From contig OX344763.1 in assembly GCA_947034895.1 (NCBI GenBank), forward strand, positions 46,747,025-46,811,024: a stretch of 64,000 bases of DNA. Direction: 5' to 3'. Source of the stretch: Rhytidiadelphus loreus. Its lineage: Eukaryota > Streptophyta > Bryopsida > Hypnales > Hylocomiaceae. Below the pieces are notes generated by a model. That model worked only from the letters and a program-made list of their open reading frames with translations, did not search any database and was not told the origin of the DNA. Positions 46,139 through 59,178 of this stretch are shown here, one piece after another; position 1 is the first letter of the stretch; each line of letters starts with the position of its first letter. The position numbers and the translations under genes were made by a program.

Positions 46139-49100
46139 TTACTGGACGTTGTAGTAGGAGTCAACAATGGCATCGGCCAAATATGAACACTTGGCCATGT
46201 TAAGTCCAGCAAGTGAGATACGACCATCCTTGGTCATGTACACGCGCCACTTGTCGGTCATGTTGTCACTCTGTCATCATAAACAATTGTCAGAAGACAC
46301 AGCTCTGCAAACTGAACAAACTCAAGGTATCACATAAAAGTATTCTCAAGATTCTCTATATGACGCTGCCTCCTCTCTAAACGCAATCTCACATACGTGC
46401 ACAACTTGACATGTGAAATTTGACCAAGCAGATGTGTACACAACATGACAGATTCTGAGGACATACAGGGAATGCGCAATCCCAGAGTATGTAATTAGAC
46501 AGGGTTCAGTGTATCTGATCGGTCAGTGACTGCAATTGGAGCAACAAAACCAGATTTATAAGGTGTAGGTAGACATACCTGTGCCTTGTTTAGACCGGTG
46601 AAGGAAAACATGCCAATTTGCTTGAGAACGAATGACCAATCCTTGCCACTCTTGTCCTTGGTGGAAAGTTCATCATACAATTTCTGCCTCACGGTCTTGA
46701 TGCGGCCTGCCATCATCTCCATCTCGGCTCTCCACTCATCGAACATTTTGGGGTCACCAACAACGTTGGCAACAATGCGGGCACCGTGAACAGGTGGGTT
46801 AGAGTACATCGGCCTAGCGATTCTCTTCAGTTGGCTCCTAACCCTGACATACAGAAAACAAATTCAACCCATCAGACAGTGCAAACTTTGTGTAACCTTC
46901 AGTTCTTTTACGAAAAGCTCCCATGCGAAACTACACTCCGCAAACAATGACAATGATCGATGCTTACTTGTCAGCCACTTCTGCAGATGACACAATCGCG
47001 TTGATAGCACCCACACGCTCGGCGTAGAGTCCAAGGTTCTTGCTGTAGGATTGAGCCACAAGAACCTCCATACCGCGTTCAATAAAACTCCTCACGGACC
47101 GCGCATCCTGGTCCAAGCTCCCACTGGCGAAACCCTGATGCACCAAATCCACTTTCACACGTCAATAGGCCGCTCAATTTTTCAAACCAGTTAAAACCAC
47201 TACCGAAGGACCAAGAAGTCTAAAATTGTTTTCAATGTTCTCAACCAAGCAATTTTGTGCAGGTCACGTAGGGACCATTTGTTGTTCAATTCTAGTTAAT
47301 TTTTTGACTAACACATGCAATGTTCTTCCAGATTCTAGTGATATAAATTTTATCCCGTTTGAACATAGTTTTCATAATACAATCAATCAAACCGGTTGTT
47401 TTAAAACCAAAGATCCTTGGTCCTTTAGGGGAATCAAAACTAAGTGCCTGGATTCCCGACAACCACAGCCGCCAGGACACACTCTTCAGTTTTATATCTT
47501 CCTTATTGATGTGATTACCTGATATGCCACATCAAAGAATGCCATGTGCTTCTTCTTTTCAATGAGGTCAGCAAGTTTCTCCCATTGCTCCGGTGTTGGG
47601 TCAACACCCGTTGGGTTGTGAGCACACCCGTGCAGCAATATGATTGAACCGTCAGGGGCACTCTACAAAACCAAAACACTTTTGTCTTTACTGAAAGCAC
47701 CACCCTGATACTGAAGCATCAACCCCTAACTCGCTACTGTTGCCAATGCAATATAGGTCAGTGGAACATATCCATTTCGGTGTCACATTGCAGGCCAGGA
47801 GTACCTATTCACGGCAGGAAACATCGGGTTCTATTACTCAAATACTTCACCTCAATGTCTGCCGTCATGCCTTCGAAGTCCAAGCCCACGGTCTCGGGGT
47901 CAAAGTAGCGGTAGTGTTTCCATGGGACTCCAGCATCGTTGAAAATGTTCATATGGTTGCCTGCAAAATCCAACATATCAGGACCATACAGTGCTCCACA
48001 CAATATATATTCAAACCGAGAGCAGACCATTCACTTTATTTAGGTTTATCCATGATTTAATGTACCTTGGGACCACCATCAAGAAAGCATTTGAGTCAAC
48101 AAGTGGTCCACAAAAGAACGAAAGCTCAGGAAATGGTGTTTATCAATAGGAACGCTAATATATAGCGTTTGAATAAGCACAAAGCCTACGACATATTGTA
48201 TCATACACTGAATAAATAAATGGTGGAGTTGAGAAAGAAAGTTCTCAAATTATGGTATGGATTTGATCTTACCCCAGGTGGGATTAGAGATGTACACCAC
48301 GGTGCCAGGGAAGTAACGTTGAATGAAAGCGGCACCAAGGCGAAGAGAACCCGTTCCAGAAAGGCCTTGGATGGTCGCAACCTAGAGGTCAACCACGGAT
48401 GATTACCAAAACGAGAACGGTATCAATTGAACAGACGAGATGCGCTGCATGTGACTCCCAGTGTGAACAATACACCTAAGAAATTCTGCACTCACCCTGT
48501 TCTCCTTAATGGCAGCGTTGTCGGCTCCCAAAAGCAACTCTGCTGTAGCCTTGTTGAAGGCTGCGAGACCCTCAATTGGAAGGTACTGCATACCCCCCAA
48601 AACAATAAGGTTCCAGTATTCAAGTGAAAAAGATCCACAATACAAAAAAAATCTATGAAAGGGAACGAAGCCTATCAAAAATACTAAAGCCCCAAACGTA
48701 TTTATAAAACACAGAGATCGATAAGATTAACCCCTAGGAAGTCCCGATTTCGTAAATTATTTATTAGACCCCAAGCAGGACGACTTCCACAGCCTAGAGA
48801 CTGTTCCGGCCTTATTCAATCTTATTCACTCTACTGCAAGGGACTTGTGATTTAAAGGATATTTGAAATGCCCCTGAAGCCAGGATCGGGAGTCATCATT
48901 TACAGGGTCTTCAAAGCATCAGGCCTAGAAGGAAAAACCCTAAAGAATGCTGGGTTTCCTCCTCCAGGTCCACTGCATTACAAACCAGACCAAAACCCCA
49001 AAATGTCACTAACCCTAAAACTGGAAAATCAGCAGGCTGAGATAGTATGGAGTACAGATGGTACCTCTTTGTTTTCACCGCCGTCCAGCATCTTCTTCTC

Positions 49101-50155
49101 TGCCTGAATAGAACATGGAATACAGTCAACATAACTACACATTGGAACTTGATACTATAACCAGAAAACTATAAAATAGGACGATACAACCTAGGCAAAG
49201 ATGAACTATTCCCATACGCAAGCTCCACCCAAACCACCTTCTTCCAACCTAAATAAATGAAAAATTTCACTTACCTTCTTGACGACTGACAACACCATGG
49301 GCTGAAGCTCCTCAGTACGGTAGGCCCCTACTCCCAGGTTGAGCTTCTTCTCGCTCATGTCCCTCTTGAAAGCCTCCGAGACTCCCAAGATTGGGTCCGC
49401 AGGCGCCATAGGGACTGCCTCGAATCGAGACGCAGCATCCGTGCTAGTGGACATGGCCACCACGCTCTTGCCCTGCACACATACATACACAACATATGCG
49501 CTATCTCAAACTTAGATTGACAATATCGAAGATTGAATTACAAGTGCACGAACTGAAGTATATTTTCTTCTCGCAGACAAAAGTAGGTCGCTTACTTAGT
49601 AAGCACACTCTTTCAGTCTTCGGAGTATCGTATCAGGTGCTGCAAAAACCAGCTCGCATGAAAATCAACTAAAAACCACAAAAAGAAAAATCCCAAAGCG
49701 TCTCTCTCACCTTGTTGATAAGAGCAGCATTCTCTGAAGCCAATGCAGCACCTGTGAGTCCAGAAATGCTCTGTGAAGCGTTACCCTGCCCATTACACAA
49801 CCCACCGCATTAGCAAATCAATCGTATCGACATACCTAGCAATGAAATTCCATTACAAATCAATCCCATTCGATAAACAAGGAGCTCTCTAGAAAATCCA
49901 TCCCTCAATAGCACACAAAAACAGAAATCCAACAAAACCCACAAAAACTCTCAGAGATCACCACCATAGCCGCGTTAATCAACACAGCACCAGATCACGC
50001 TGTCCAGAAATCTCAAAGTTAACCCCACAAATCGCTAAAACCACAAAAAACTGAAGCTACACCATCAATCCAACAGTAACCCCCAAAACTCAGGGCAAGA
50101 AACAAACCCTCAAGAGCCGCGCGCACACGTTCCTGCATGCAGTAGAGGACGCCAT
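46139..50155 (-). CDS. ASP5: Aspartate aminotransferase, plastid type
   Basis: A PLP enzyme exchanging amino groups between aspartate and 2-oxoglutarate. Coding exons: 50155-50108, 49785-49711, 49472-49275, 49103-49065, 48585-48496, 48381-48273, 47960-47851, 47662-47519, 47134-46968, 46843-46579, 46270-46139; all GT-AG, phases consistent, 458 residues. The first ~55 residues (MASSTACRN..., Ser/Ala rich) form a likely transit peptide. Family blocks follow: [79 protein letters not shown] and [14 protein letters not shown] with PLP lysine K303. The resemblance is closest to Arabidopsis ASP5 from memory, hence the plastid call; a mitochondrial location is not excluded. The gene appears intact. 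Symbol by homology. Confidence 0.96.
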
Positions 50156-51192
50156 AGTCTTCGAAATTCGGGAAAGAAAGAGAAGCTGAGAAATGAATGA
50201 GAGAATAGTGCTAGAAATCAACTACTCGATCATAACTAGCACTTCCAGTAGGTGACGGTTGCGAGGATACGCGTTGCGAGAGACAAAAGGGGGAGCACGG
50301 AACATGGGAGACGTAGACCGGATTGCTTCAAGGGTTCAAAGAGCGCCACCTCCTCGTTCTTACTGTGTGATCTTGCACTAATTTTACTACCTACACTAAT
50401 TTAAACCCAAATTGGAACCTCACTTGAGCGGTTTCTAGAACGTCGTCGCAAATCTCAGCGAAGAACGTGGGTTTCCACTTATGTTGACCACCTCACGTTG
50501 ATGACTAGTCAGTAACTGCCAGCCACTGAGGATCAACGAGAATCGTTAGAAGTTTCGTGACGAATGCCGGATTTCTGCAATTCCATCACGAGAGGTTCGA
50601 GTCATCTGTCACGCTCGGCCCAACACGATAAGGACGTGAGGAAGACACACAACAGCACGCTTATTCTGTAAACAACTATGCTGATTGTATTCACAGGTAT
50701 ATACTTCACAAGCAATCTGATAGAACTAACTTGCGAGAAAAAATCTGGGGTTAAGGTATGGAAGACGTTACATGAAGTGAATTTCACACTTGTCAGCTGT
50801 TCAACAAGTTTATTGAATAAGAAACTCTACTCTAAGAATAGCTCTGATAAAGTGTGAACGTTGTTGAACTGACAAGTGCGAAGACCACTATTGGTTGCTT
50901 TATCGCCTGCTCACTTGACTTGGAGGGAGAGTACTTCAAGTAGAGTTTTGATTGATGGAGACAAAATTGTACACTTTTCAAGGTCGTCATCAGAAGGAAC
51001 TCAAAAGGAACCTTGAATGGGCCTATTACACATCCCAAGTGCTTTCGTGGAGTGCATTCTATGTTAAACCCTAAACCCTGCTGCGAACAGAGGTTTCTCG
51101 GTCAACAGGAGGTGGTTACTTCAGTGAAGGAGATTACTGACTCGCTAATCTAAAGACCTTTGTTCTAATTAATTAAAGGAGTTCGCGAGTAA
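50156..51192. other. Promoter region of the aminotransferase gene and spacer
   Basis: Both neighbouring genes read on the minus strand, so this holds the aminotransferase promoter and the 3' flank of the TPR gene. A TAAACCCTAAACCCT telo-box-like string lies at about 51063-51078. No gene is seen. Confidence 0.4.
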
Positions 51193-54033
51193 TCAGTCTT
51201 TGGTGGGGATTCCTTGGAACCGAGTAACGCGTTCCTTCATGGAATCTCGTTGTCGTTGGGCAATCTTGTTGCTGGGGTCGAACTGCAAAGCCTCCTCGTA
51301 GGCTTTCAGAGCTTGCTTGAAATCCTTCTTCACTTCGTAGACGTTTCCCAGGTTGTTCCATGCCGTCACGTAGCCCGGTTGCAGCTTCAGTGCCTTCTCG
51401 TACTGACTTATGGCCTGCTCCACCTTGTCATCGCTGAAGTAGCTGAAGCCCAACGCATTGTATACCTGCAAATTCAACAAAAAGGTCACATCGAGACCCT
51501 GCTAAGATACGCTCATCATATAATTGCTCGTTTGATGAAATGGAAATCAATAATGTGGCAGGGTAAACAACTAGAGCGAGGTGCTTCACAACAATAGGCA
51601 CCTGTTGCGATGGGAGACAGCCCGATTTGTAGGTTGTAACACTGAGCAATTTTTAAGAAAGAAATATGGCATGCAGTGCAGTTCATGAAGCATAATTTTA
51701 CTCTTACAAAAGTGAACGTACGGAATGGAATTCATGCAAGTAAGCCCACTCAGAATACAAACAGAAATTTTGCTGTGTTCCTTAGAAAAAGAGAAGGAAA
51801 GGAATGGAGTGGAGCAGCTCCTCAACAGAACACAGACAAAGCATGACACACCTGTGCCAAATCAGTTTCATCACCATCCCATTTCTTGATCGCTTGTTCC
51901 AGATACTTGTTTGCAAGCACATAATACTTTTTCCGCAACATCACAGCTCCTAGCTCGAAGAATTCCTCTGAAGAAGCCTCCCCACTGCGCACTCGATCCT
52001 ACACATACCGGATACCTCATCAATTCCAAGTCCACAGGCATAAAAGAAAAAAAAGTTATACAAATTACTGCAATGACCATGTTCACAAATATTGCAGTAA
52101 TGGAAGATACAAAAACTATTAGGGACTTGATCCTGTCTCCTACAATGACCCGTCACCAATAGCACTCATCTATTCATACCCTTCGACTATGTGGAATAAT
52201 GAATAAGAGGTTGAAACTTGACTAGACTAAATATCAATAGCCACTGATCTTTGAATAGAAATGGAATTCTCTACGACCGCGTAAAGTAGTCTACAACCTC
52301 CCACTTCGAAATTGCACAAGAAATTCTTAATCAGCGATTAAAATTTGATCTCAATAAGTTGGCTCCTGTGCCCATAGTGATCTCTCCAGTGATCTCTACT
52401 GAATGATCTCCCCATGAAAGCACATTCGTTCATAATGGTTAAAATCCTGAAAAGTGACGCAGACAATATCCTAACCTAAAAGGAAATACCAACTCACAGA
52501 ATCATCGTTCTTTTACCTGTAAATCCTTGGCAGCGGACTCCAACTCACGACGGATGAGAACTTGACGAACCACCAAGAAACTGCCCACTCCCAGTAAAGC
52601 TAACAATGCCCCCAAGTAGATCAACTGCACTCCAAACTCCAGACCTTGAGCCATCTCGCCATATGCCACGTTTAGTTCCAGGACGGATGCATTCGCTGTG
52701 CCCGAGAATCCCACCAATGCAGGCAGCATAAGGAAGCCTGCCAGTACAAAACTGTCTGACACTGCGTCGTCGCCTGCTCCTTCAAGCCCATCCCAAGCCA
52801 AATGTTGTTGATACACATTTGTCAACTATTTCCACTCTTAAGTTCAGAATAAAATAATTCAGATTTAAACTCAGAATTTTATTTGACAAAGAATGGCTAT
52901 TAACACATGTTTAATTTCATAGGGCACCATAACCTTCTAAATTTTCAAACCATTGCTTGGACTAGAGACAATGAAGAATTTCTGTGCATAAATCTAGTAA
53001 CCATCCCAATGTGTGCTAGAAGCATCTCAAGTGCACTTCGCTTAGTAATCTTTCAAACAGGAAATTGGCACATACCATCCTCAGTTGCAGAGATATCCAT
53101 CGAGAAGAAACTTTTTCGAGACGCAGGTTGCCTCCACGCATTGGCAGAAAAAGATTGTACCCTAAGAAGCTGCTGCTGCTGCTGCTGCGTCCTCCAAAAC
53201 CACACATATCCCGAAAATAATAAGCAAAAAGTGATATATACACCGCATATTAAGCGAAAGAATCAAGCCAAGCATTCCATGCCACTATTCAGCTGTCCTC
53301 TACGTGTTTCAAGTAACATTCCGAATTCTGCGGCAATGCCACATCCATCAATCACGGGAAATTTTTCCAAAGTAGCGTCATTCTACTTCCAGACCAAATC
53401 GATGTCTCAAAATAATGTGGGTTCAATGTCACATTGGCAACAGCGCTCCTAACCCAATACAGCTGGTAAAAATGTTCAAAGCAATGGAAACGATAGCCTA
53501 AACTCTTCTCAAAAACATGCCAGATATAATTAAAATTGACTCTTGAACTGTCAGTTACAGTGAATTTTACCGCAAAAGAATTATTTAGAGAAACGAAAAT
53601 CAAGCAAGGATCGACGCCCTGTCAGTGGTCTGAATTTTGAAGAATAGTTTAGAAGTAGGTTAAATCCAAGTTCATAGGAAAATTCCTCCCCAATTAGGGC
53701 TCCGTAGAAAAAAAGCCTAATTCCTCGCAGACAGAAACATCTCACAAAGAGAATGCTAAGCCTTTCTTCAATCAACAAAACCCGAATTGAGTTCAAATTT
53801 GCTCCTTCACGGAAATTCCAAATTATAAGCACAAGCAGGGAAAAACACGCATTAAATTCGGAGAATCGCGATTCCCGTACCTGAGAAACCAGCGACAAAG
53901 TCCCCAATTGGGACACCACAGCAGCGCTCGTCCTCTGGCGCCCACCCAAAACATTCGCATTGCAGCTCCTCCCCAGGATTGTTAACCCCACGACGCCACC
54001 CAAAACCCTGCAGCTCACCATCGCAGCTGTCAT
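51193..54033 (-). CDS. PYG7: PYG7/Ycf37-like TPR protein, photosystem I assembly
   Basis: Related by sequence to Arabidopsis PYG7 and cyanobacterial Ycf37, thylakoid proteins needed for photosystem I accumulation. Coding exons: 54033-53881, 53184-53076, 52773-52517, 51998-51852, 51465-51193, giving 312 residues with consistent phases. Residues 1-85 are a probable plastid transit region. A hydrophobic stretch (96-110) ends in GTANA, resembling a thylakoid signal or membrane anchor, and a second hydrophobic helix spans 135-156. After DRVRSG, two to three TPRs fill 190-295 ([38 protein letters not shown]). Exon 2 begins in a (CAG)6 tract, so the exact acceptor is ambiguous by whole codons. The gene looks complete. 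Symbol by homology; family confidence is high, start choice moderate. Confidence 0.85.
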
Positions 54034-54539
54034 CGCCCAACCCAAATGAGAGTTCCAATCGATCACGCACCACTCTTACAGCCCCACTCGCTCACAATGC
54101 AATGCAAAGCTTCGCATAGAAAACGGCATAGACAACTGAAGAGCCCCAATCCTGAAAGAAAACAGGGGAATTGAAGGGAACGAGTAGGAATTGGTGAGAT
54201 TTTCTTTTGGATTTCTGTCGTGGTTACGGTGAATGAAGGTGCAGTCATGAAATGAAAGGCGAGAGTGTGCGAGACGACGGAGGATCTTATCTGAGGCCAC
54301 CCCACCAATCTTGATGCAGCTCGGACATGCACATGAGGTAACCAGGGAAGCCACCCCTTTTGTGTCACAATTCAGTTAACACCCTAGATATTGCAATATG
54401 TTCGAACTGTGTACATTTCACGAAATAGTAGAGCCGTTTTTAGATGGGGACCAATCAAAGAATTTTTTTTTAAACTTGAGCACTCTCATTTGTCATCAAT
54501 AGGATCTACAAACAAAAGTAGTTGTTAGAAATTATTTCA

Positions 54540-55078
54540 CAACTATACATGTTGGTAGATTTCAAATATCTTTTTCTAGGCAAATCTTTTAAACTTGACT
54601 TTTGGCACACATATTATCAACATAGAGGTGATCTCATGAAAAAAATCTCATGAGAATTAAACAATTTTTTTGCCCTTAGGAAGGTGTCAAAGTAGGCACC
54701 AGTGAAATTGTTTCTCTCAACTACATTTGTCCACTAGTAGATTTCAAATATCTTTTAATGGGAAAATCCTTTGAACTTAAAATTTGGCACACATATTAAC
54801 AACATAGAAATGATCTCATAACAAAAATTTCATGGACAAATTTTAATTTCTCAATCTTTGGGAGGGTGTCAAAGTTGGTAGCATTGAAATTTTTCTCACA
54901 ACTACACATGTTGGTAGATTGTGAATATCTTTTTATGTGTAAATCTTTTGGCTTTGAAATTTGGCACATAAGTTATTAAAATAGAGATAATCTTGTGAAA
55001 AAAACTTCATGATAAAATAACAATTTTTTAGCCCTAGGGAGGGCATCAAAGATGGCAGCAATCATTTTGTCTCTGTGA
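54540..55078 (+). repeat. About 180-bp tandem repeat, three units
   Basis: The order GGTAGATT..AAATATCTTTT, AAATCTTTTGAACTT, TTGGCACACATATTA, ACATAGA.ATGATCTCAT and GGGTGTCAAAGT.GG recurs. The GTAGAT anchor sits at 54555, 54737 and 54914, giving periods of 182 and 177 bp. Units are diverged. There is no coding content. The length resembles that of many plant satellites, but three copies do not make a satellite array. Confidence 0.8.
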
Positions 55079-55446
55079 ATGCAAAAATTCATAAACAAAG
55101 TAGACCTTACCGTACTACACTATATTATACAACAATGGTGAAAATTTTAGATTTTTTGAGTGTACTCTGTATTTGATATGAATTCTCTTCATTTTTTTCT
55201 AAAAAAATTCATGATTTTTTCAAAAAAATTCCAACAAATGTGAAAGTATTTTTACTTGTACTAAAAATATGACTTCATCTCTGAAAAATATTTATGATTT
55301 TTTTAATTCAATGCTAATTGAATAATTGCAAGAAACAAAGCATCGGTGAGCAAACACAAATGAACAAATACAAATGAGCAAACATAAATGAGCAAACACA
55401 TACACATATGTGGATAGGGAGTGGTCCGGGAGCATAACAGGAGTGA

Positions 55447-55709
55447 GAGCATCCCCACCAGGGAGTTCTGTATCCCTAAAAATTTAGGGACAGGACCTCA
55501 GATGGGAATGGGGATACAGAAGCTTGCGCGCACCGGTCTCCAAATAAGATCTCTACCCCAAATTTATAGAGAACTCGGTAAAAGTTGGGCCCAATTCCCT
55601 ATATTGGAGCTCATATAGAGAACTCGCGAGGTCTCATCCCTATAAAGTCAAGGTTGACTAGATTGAGGTCCCGAGTTTAGGGAAGGAGAACTCCCTGGTG
55701 GGGATGCTC
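55447..55709. mobile_element. PIF/Harbinger-like MITE (263 bp), copy 1
   Basis: The ends are GAGCATCCCCACCAGGGAG and its perfect inverse, with TGA on both sides. The interior is highly similar to the copy at 55858-56119, including an identical run of more than 60 bp around AACTCGGTAAAAGTTGGGCC. Short GAGCATC-type ends and a 3-bp duplication fit the Harbinger superfamily; the TGA site departs from the usual TWA. Confidence 0.8.
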
Positions 55710-55857
55710 TGAAGGGACGTAAAATTCCAGGTTACTCAGGATAAGTGAATCCTTTTAGGGAAGGCCCGGTGGGAACTGCCCTTCCCTATCCCATCTTCCT
55801 TTCCCCTTCATCCACATGGGGATAGGGATAAGGAAGATACTGGTGGGGATGCTCTTA

Positions 55858-56119
55858 GAGCATCCCCACCAATGTGTTTTGTATCCCTAAAAATTTAGAA
55901 AGAGGACCTCAAATGAAGATGGGAATACAGAAGCTTACACACACCGGCTCGAAACAAGATCTCTACCTCAAATTTATAGAGAACTCGGTAAAAGTTGGGC
56001 CCAATTCCCTATATTGGAGCTCATATAGAGAACTCGCGAGGTCTCATCCCTGTAAAGTCAAGGTTGACTAGTTTGAGGTCCCGAGTTTGGGGATAGAGAA
56101 CACGTTGGTGGGGATGCTC
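55858..56119. mobile_element. PIF/Harbinger-like MITE (262 bp), copy 2
   Basis: The ends are GAGCATCCCCACCAA and TTGGTGGGGATGCTC, with TTA on both sides (55855-55857 and 56120-56122), the preferred Harbinger target. Directly to its left, ending at 55854, is another outward-facing GGTGGGGATGCTC end that shares the TTA. A third, rearranged element of about 140 bp therefore lies between the two copies. The site is about 540 bp upstream of the RPA1-like start codon. Confidence 0.85.
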
Positions 56120-56656
56120 TTACTCAGTGTTCCCATTTGTTAAAAAAGAAAAGAAAGGGTTGGGTACGAATGTTAACGTAATTCTGAGTGGATGAATGAT
56201 TTCGTTCCTTCATGGACGCGGGAACGGTCACTGGTTTCCCGCGAAAACTGAAAGCTCAAACCAGAGATTTCCCGCCATTCAAACCGGGAACGTTACTTCT
56301 CTCTCGCAACGGATATTTGTTCTTCAAACATCTCCCACCCAACTGGTGCATTGCCATAGCCATCTTCCCTTTCTTCTTGAATTTTCGCTTGGACGTAAGG
56401 TTTCTGCTTTGAGTTTAGGGTTTCTGTGCGGCTTTTGATCCGTGCATTGTGAGGGGAATGGGAGAATGGGATTTACCTTGAATCAGCTGAATTGTGGGCG
56501 AGTGGGGCGTTTTCTCGATTCCGTGTTTCATGGACTTTCAATGCCAAGTCCTCACATCACACCTGGGTGCACTTTGTGTAGCTTTCTCCCACTGTTGATG
56601 GTGTTGTGTACTAACCAGTGCTTTGGGTTTGGTTTTGCAGTCCCACGCCTACTGAA

Positions 56657-59178
56657 ATGGGTTCCAAGAGGGTCTACCCCATTCTTTCACTGAATCCTTA
56701 CCAAGGGAACTGGACCATCAAAGTGAGGGTTACCAGCAAGAGTCCGCTCCGTACTTTCAAAAATGCGCGGGGGAATGGAAATGTCTTCAACGTCGAGCTC
56801 ACCGATGAAGACGTATGTGCAGTGCTTCTGAACTTGAAAGGTTGAATGACACCGATTGAGTCTAATAGTTTCTTTTCTGGTCGGCGGGCTACACTGACCG
56901 GATGCACCTACATGATTTGCAGGGCACACAAATTCAGGCTACGATGTTTAAGGAGGCAGCGGACAAATTCTACGACGTTCTGCAAATGGACAAGGTACCT
57001 TCCTTCCCTATGCGTCTCTTCCTGTATTTGAGGCTGTTGAGGGAAGATTGCCCACTCTGTTGTAGTGTTGTGCTGAACATGACATCCAAAACTTGCTCTC
57101 TAGGTGTATTACATTTCGAAGGGAAGCTTGCGGATGGCAAACAAGCAGTATGCTACAGTGAAAAACGACTACGAAATGACACTCAATGCCAACTCAGAGG
57201 TCATCGAGGCGGCTGAAGAGGGTGCTTCTTTCAAGTTACCTTCCACGACGTACAACTTCACCAAGATTGGTGAACTTGGTCAGCATATCAGTGCCAAGAG
57301 ATTTGTTGGTAAGTGTTCTGCTTCATCTTCCATTTAGAGCATGGAGATGCTCTTGCTCCTTCCCTCGTGCTTGTTGTAGTAATATATGTGCCAACGAGTG
57401 TTGTGATCCAGGGAATTCGATGACAGTGAATGACCCCTTTCGTACTTTCCGTGGTTCTCCAGATGTTTTAGGGATTGTCCAAAGTGTTGGTCCGTTGACT
57501 ACGGTTAACCGCAAGTCCAACAATGAGGAGATTCCGAAGCGTGACGTCGTCCTTGTCGATCAAAGGTAAGTGGTCAATATCGATTGGCTCTTGAACTTGG
57601 TCACATGTTCAGAGGATTGCGGTTACCGGGGTCGTAGTCAAATGTGAAGAGGATTGTTGTGAATGTACTCTGTGCTTGTGATGTGACAGTCAGCAAACAG
57701 TGGTGCTGACTCTATGGAACAATACGGCCGAGAAGGAAGGGGCAACGCTGGCAGACATAGCGAGTGATTCTCCCATCCTCATGGCCAAAGGTTTACGCCT
57801 CAGCGACTTCCAAGGTGAGGAATCCCCAAGCATGTGAAATAAAGATTGTGCTTCGGTTTGGCAATTGAGTGGCTTTGCAGATCCTGCAGATTTTCCGAAG
57901 CTTTTGTGGGATTCTGAGTATTTTTTTATGGCACCGCAGGTGTATCTCTATCATCTACCATGAACACTATGGTTGTGATCAACCCGGACATTTCGAATGC
58001 TAAAGATCTTCAATCATGGTTAGTTGCTCCCTCCCTTTCGTATGTATTCCGACGAAGTATATGATTCCAGTAGAGCAGGTGGCTGCTAAATTCAAGTCGC
58101 AGAAGACCATTCTGAGAGAAAAGCTTTAGACCTTCGTATTTCCTCCTGCTTGATGTAAGTGGTGGTTTCATTATAGGTATGAGCAGGATGGAAGGACTGC
58201 CTCCCTGACTCCAGCTGGAGCGGGCCTTCCTGGGGGAACGAACCAATCACGGTCCAGCTTCACAGACCGAGCTGTACTCTCTGAAATCACTCAGCCTTCT
58301 GTTGGTGAGGGCAAGGTGCGTTCACTCTCTCATGTGCAGATGTACTTGATAGTCTGGTTACTACCGGTATTCCAGAACAAAGCTATCTGTTTGATATGAT
58401 GGGGATTCCAGTCTTCTGTTTGTTATGTTGACACCCATACTCGGTGATTGCAGCCAGTGTATTTCAATGTGAGAGCCTACATCAGTTTCATCAAGCCCGA
58501 CCAAGCTATGTGGTATCTAGCTTGCCAGACGTGTAACCGCAAGGCAGTCGAGGAGAGTACGTCAAGCTACTGGTGTGAAGGTTGTCAGAAACATTCCGAC
58601 ACCTGCAGTAGGAGGTATGGCCACATGTCCGGATGTTAACGATTTAGTTTCGAGTGGGGACTGCAGTATACTACTGAAATACCGCTCTAAGTCTCTCTGA
58701 TGCTGGTCAGTTTGTGACGGTTTACATCATTCGCTGAATTGTACTGGTGACTGATTGGTGACACGCGATGTTAGGTACATTATGCAAGCGAAGGTTCTGG
58801 ATTTATCGGGAGAGGCTTGGGTGTCGGCATTCAATGAGCAGGCGGAATCTCTACTTGGTGTTAGTGCCGACAACCTTTCAGAGATGAGAAACCAGGTATG
58901 TAAATCAAACTGACTAAGCGAATTACATGTACGCATTATTTTTATAATTTCAGTGTGCACACTGAATTTGTATTCTTGATGTGTAGGCTGGTGATGATAA
59001 TCATGAATATGAACGGGCTGTACGGAAGGCCATGTGGCAACCCCGTGTGTATCGCATCAGCACTGCGCAAACGGAGTACATGGGTGAAAAGCGGCAGCGG
59101 CTCACGGTCCGCACAGTTATGCCAGTTGATTGGGTAGCTGAAAGCAAGCACTTGTTGGCCAAGATAACTGCACAATGA
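56657..59178 (+). CDS. RPA1-like single-stranded DNA-binding protein lacking the N-terminal domain
   Basis: Large-subunit replication protein A binds single-stranded DNA in replication and repair. Coding exons: 56657-56812, 56923-56994, 57104-57308, 57463-57565, 57690-57814, 57940-58018, 58177-58315, 58454-58614, 58775-58895, 58987-59178; GT-AG, phases consistent, 450 residues. OB fold DBD-A starts at once (YPILSLNPYQGNWTIKVRV), DBD-B covers about 125-245 (VLGIVQSVGPLTTVNRKSNN), and DBD-C carries the zinc ribbon with C317/C320 and C334/C337. Plant RPA1 usually has a further ~180 residues at the N-terminus, holding the DBD-F protein-interaction domain. I find no such exons upstream to the MITEs at 56.1 kb. 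The first exon follows a TTTTGCAG acceptor, so a 5' non-coding exon is likely. This may be a short paralogue or a 5'-truncated copy. Confidence 0.88.

Noticed and set aside
48725..48740. TTAACCCCTAGG as another TTAA-element end inside an aminotransferase intron
   Set aside because: No inverted partner end was found nearby; a lone 8-bp match is expected by chance.
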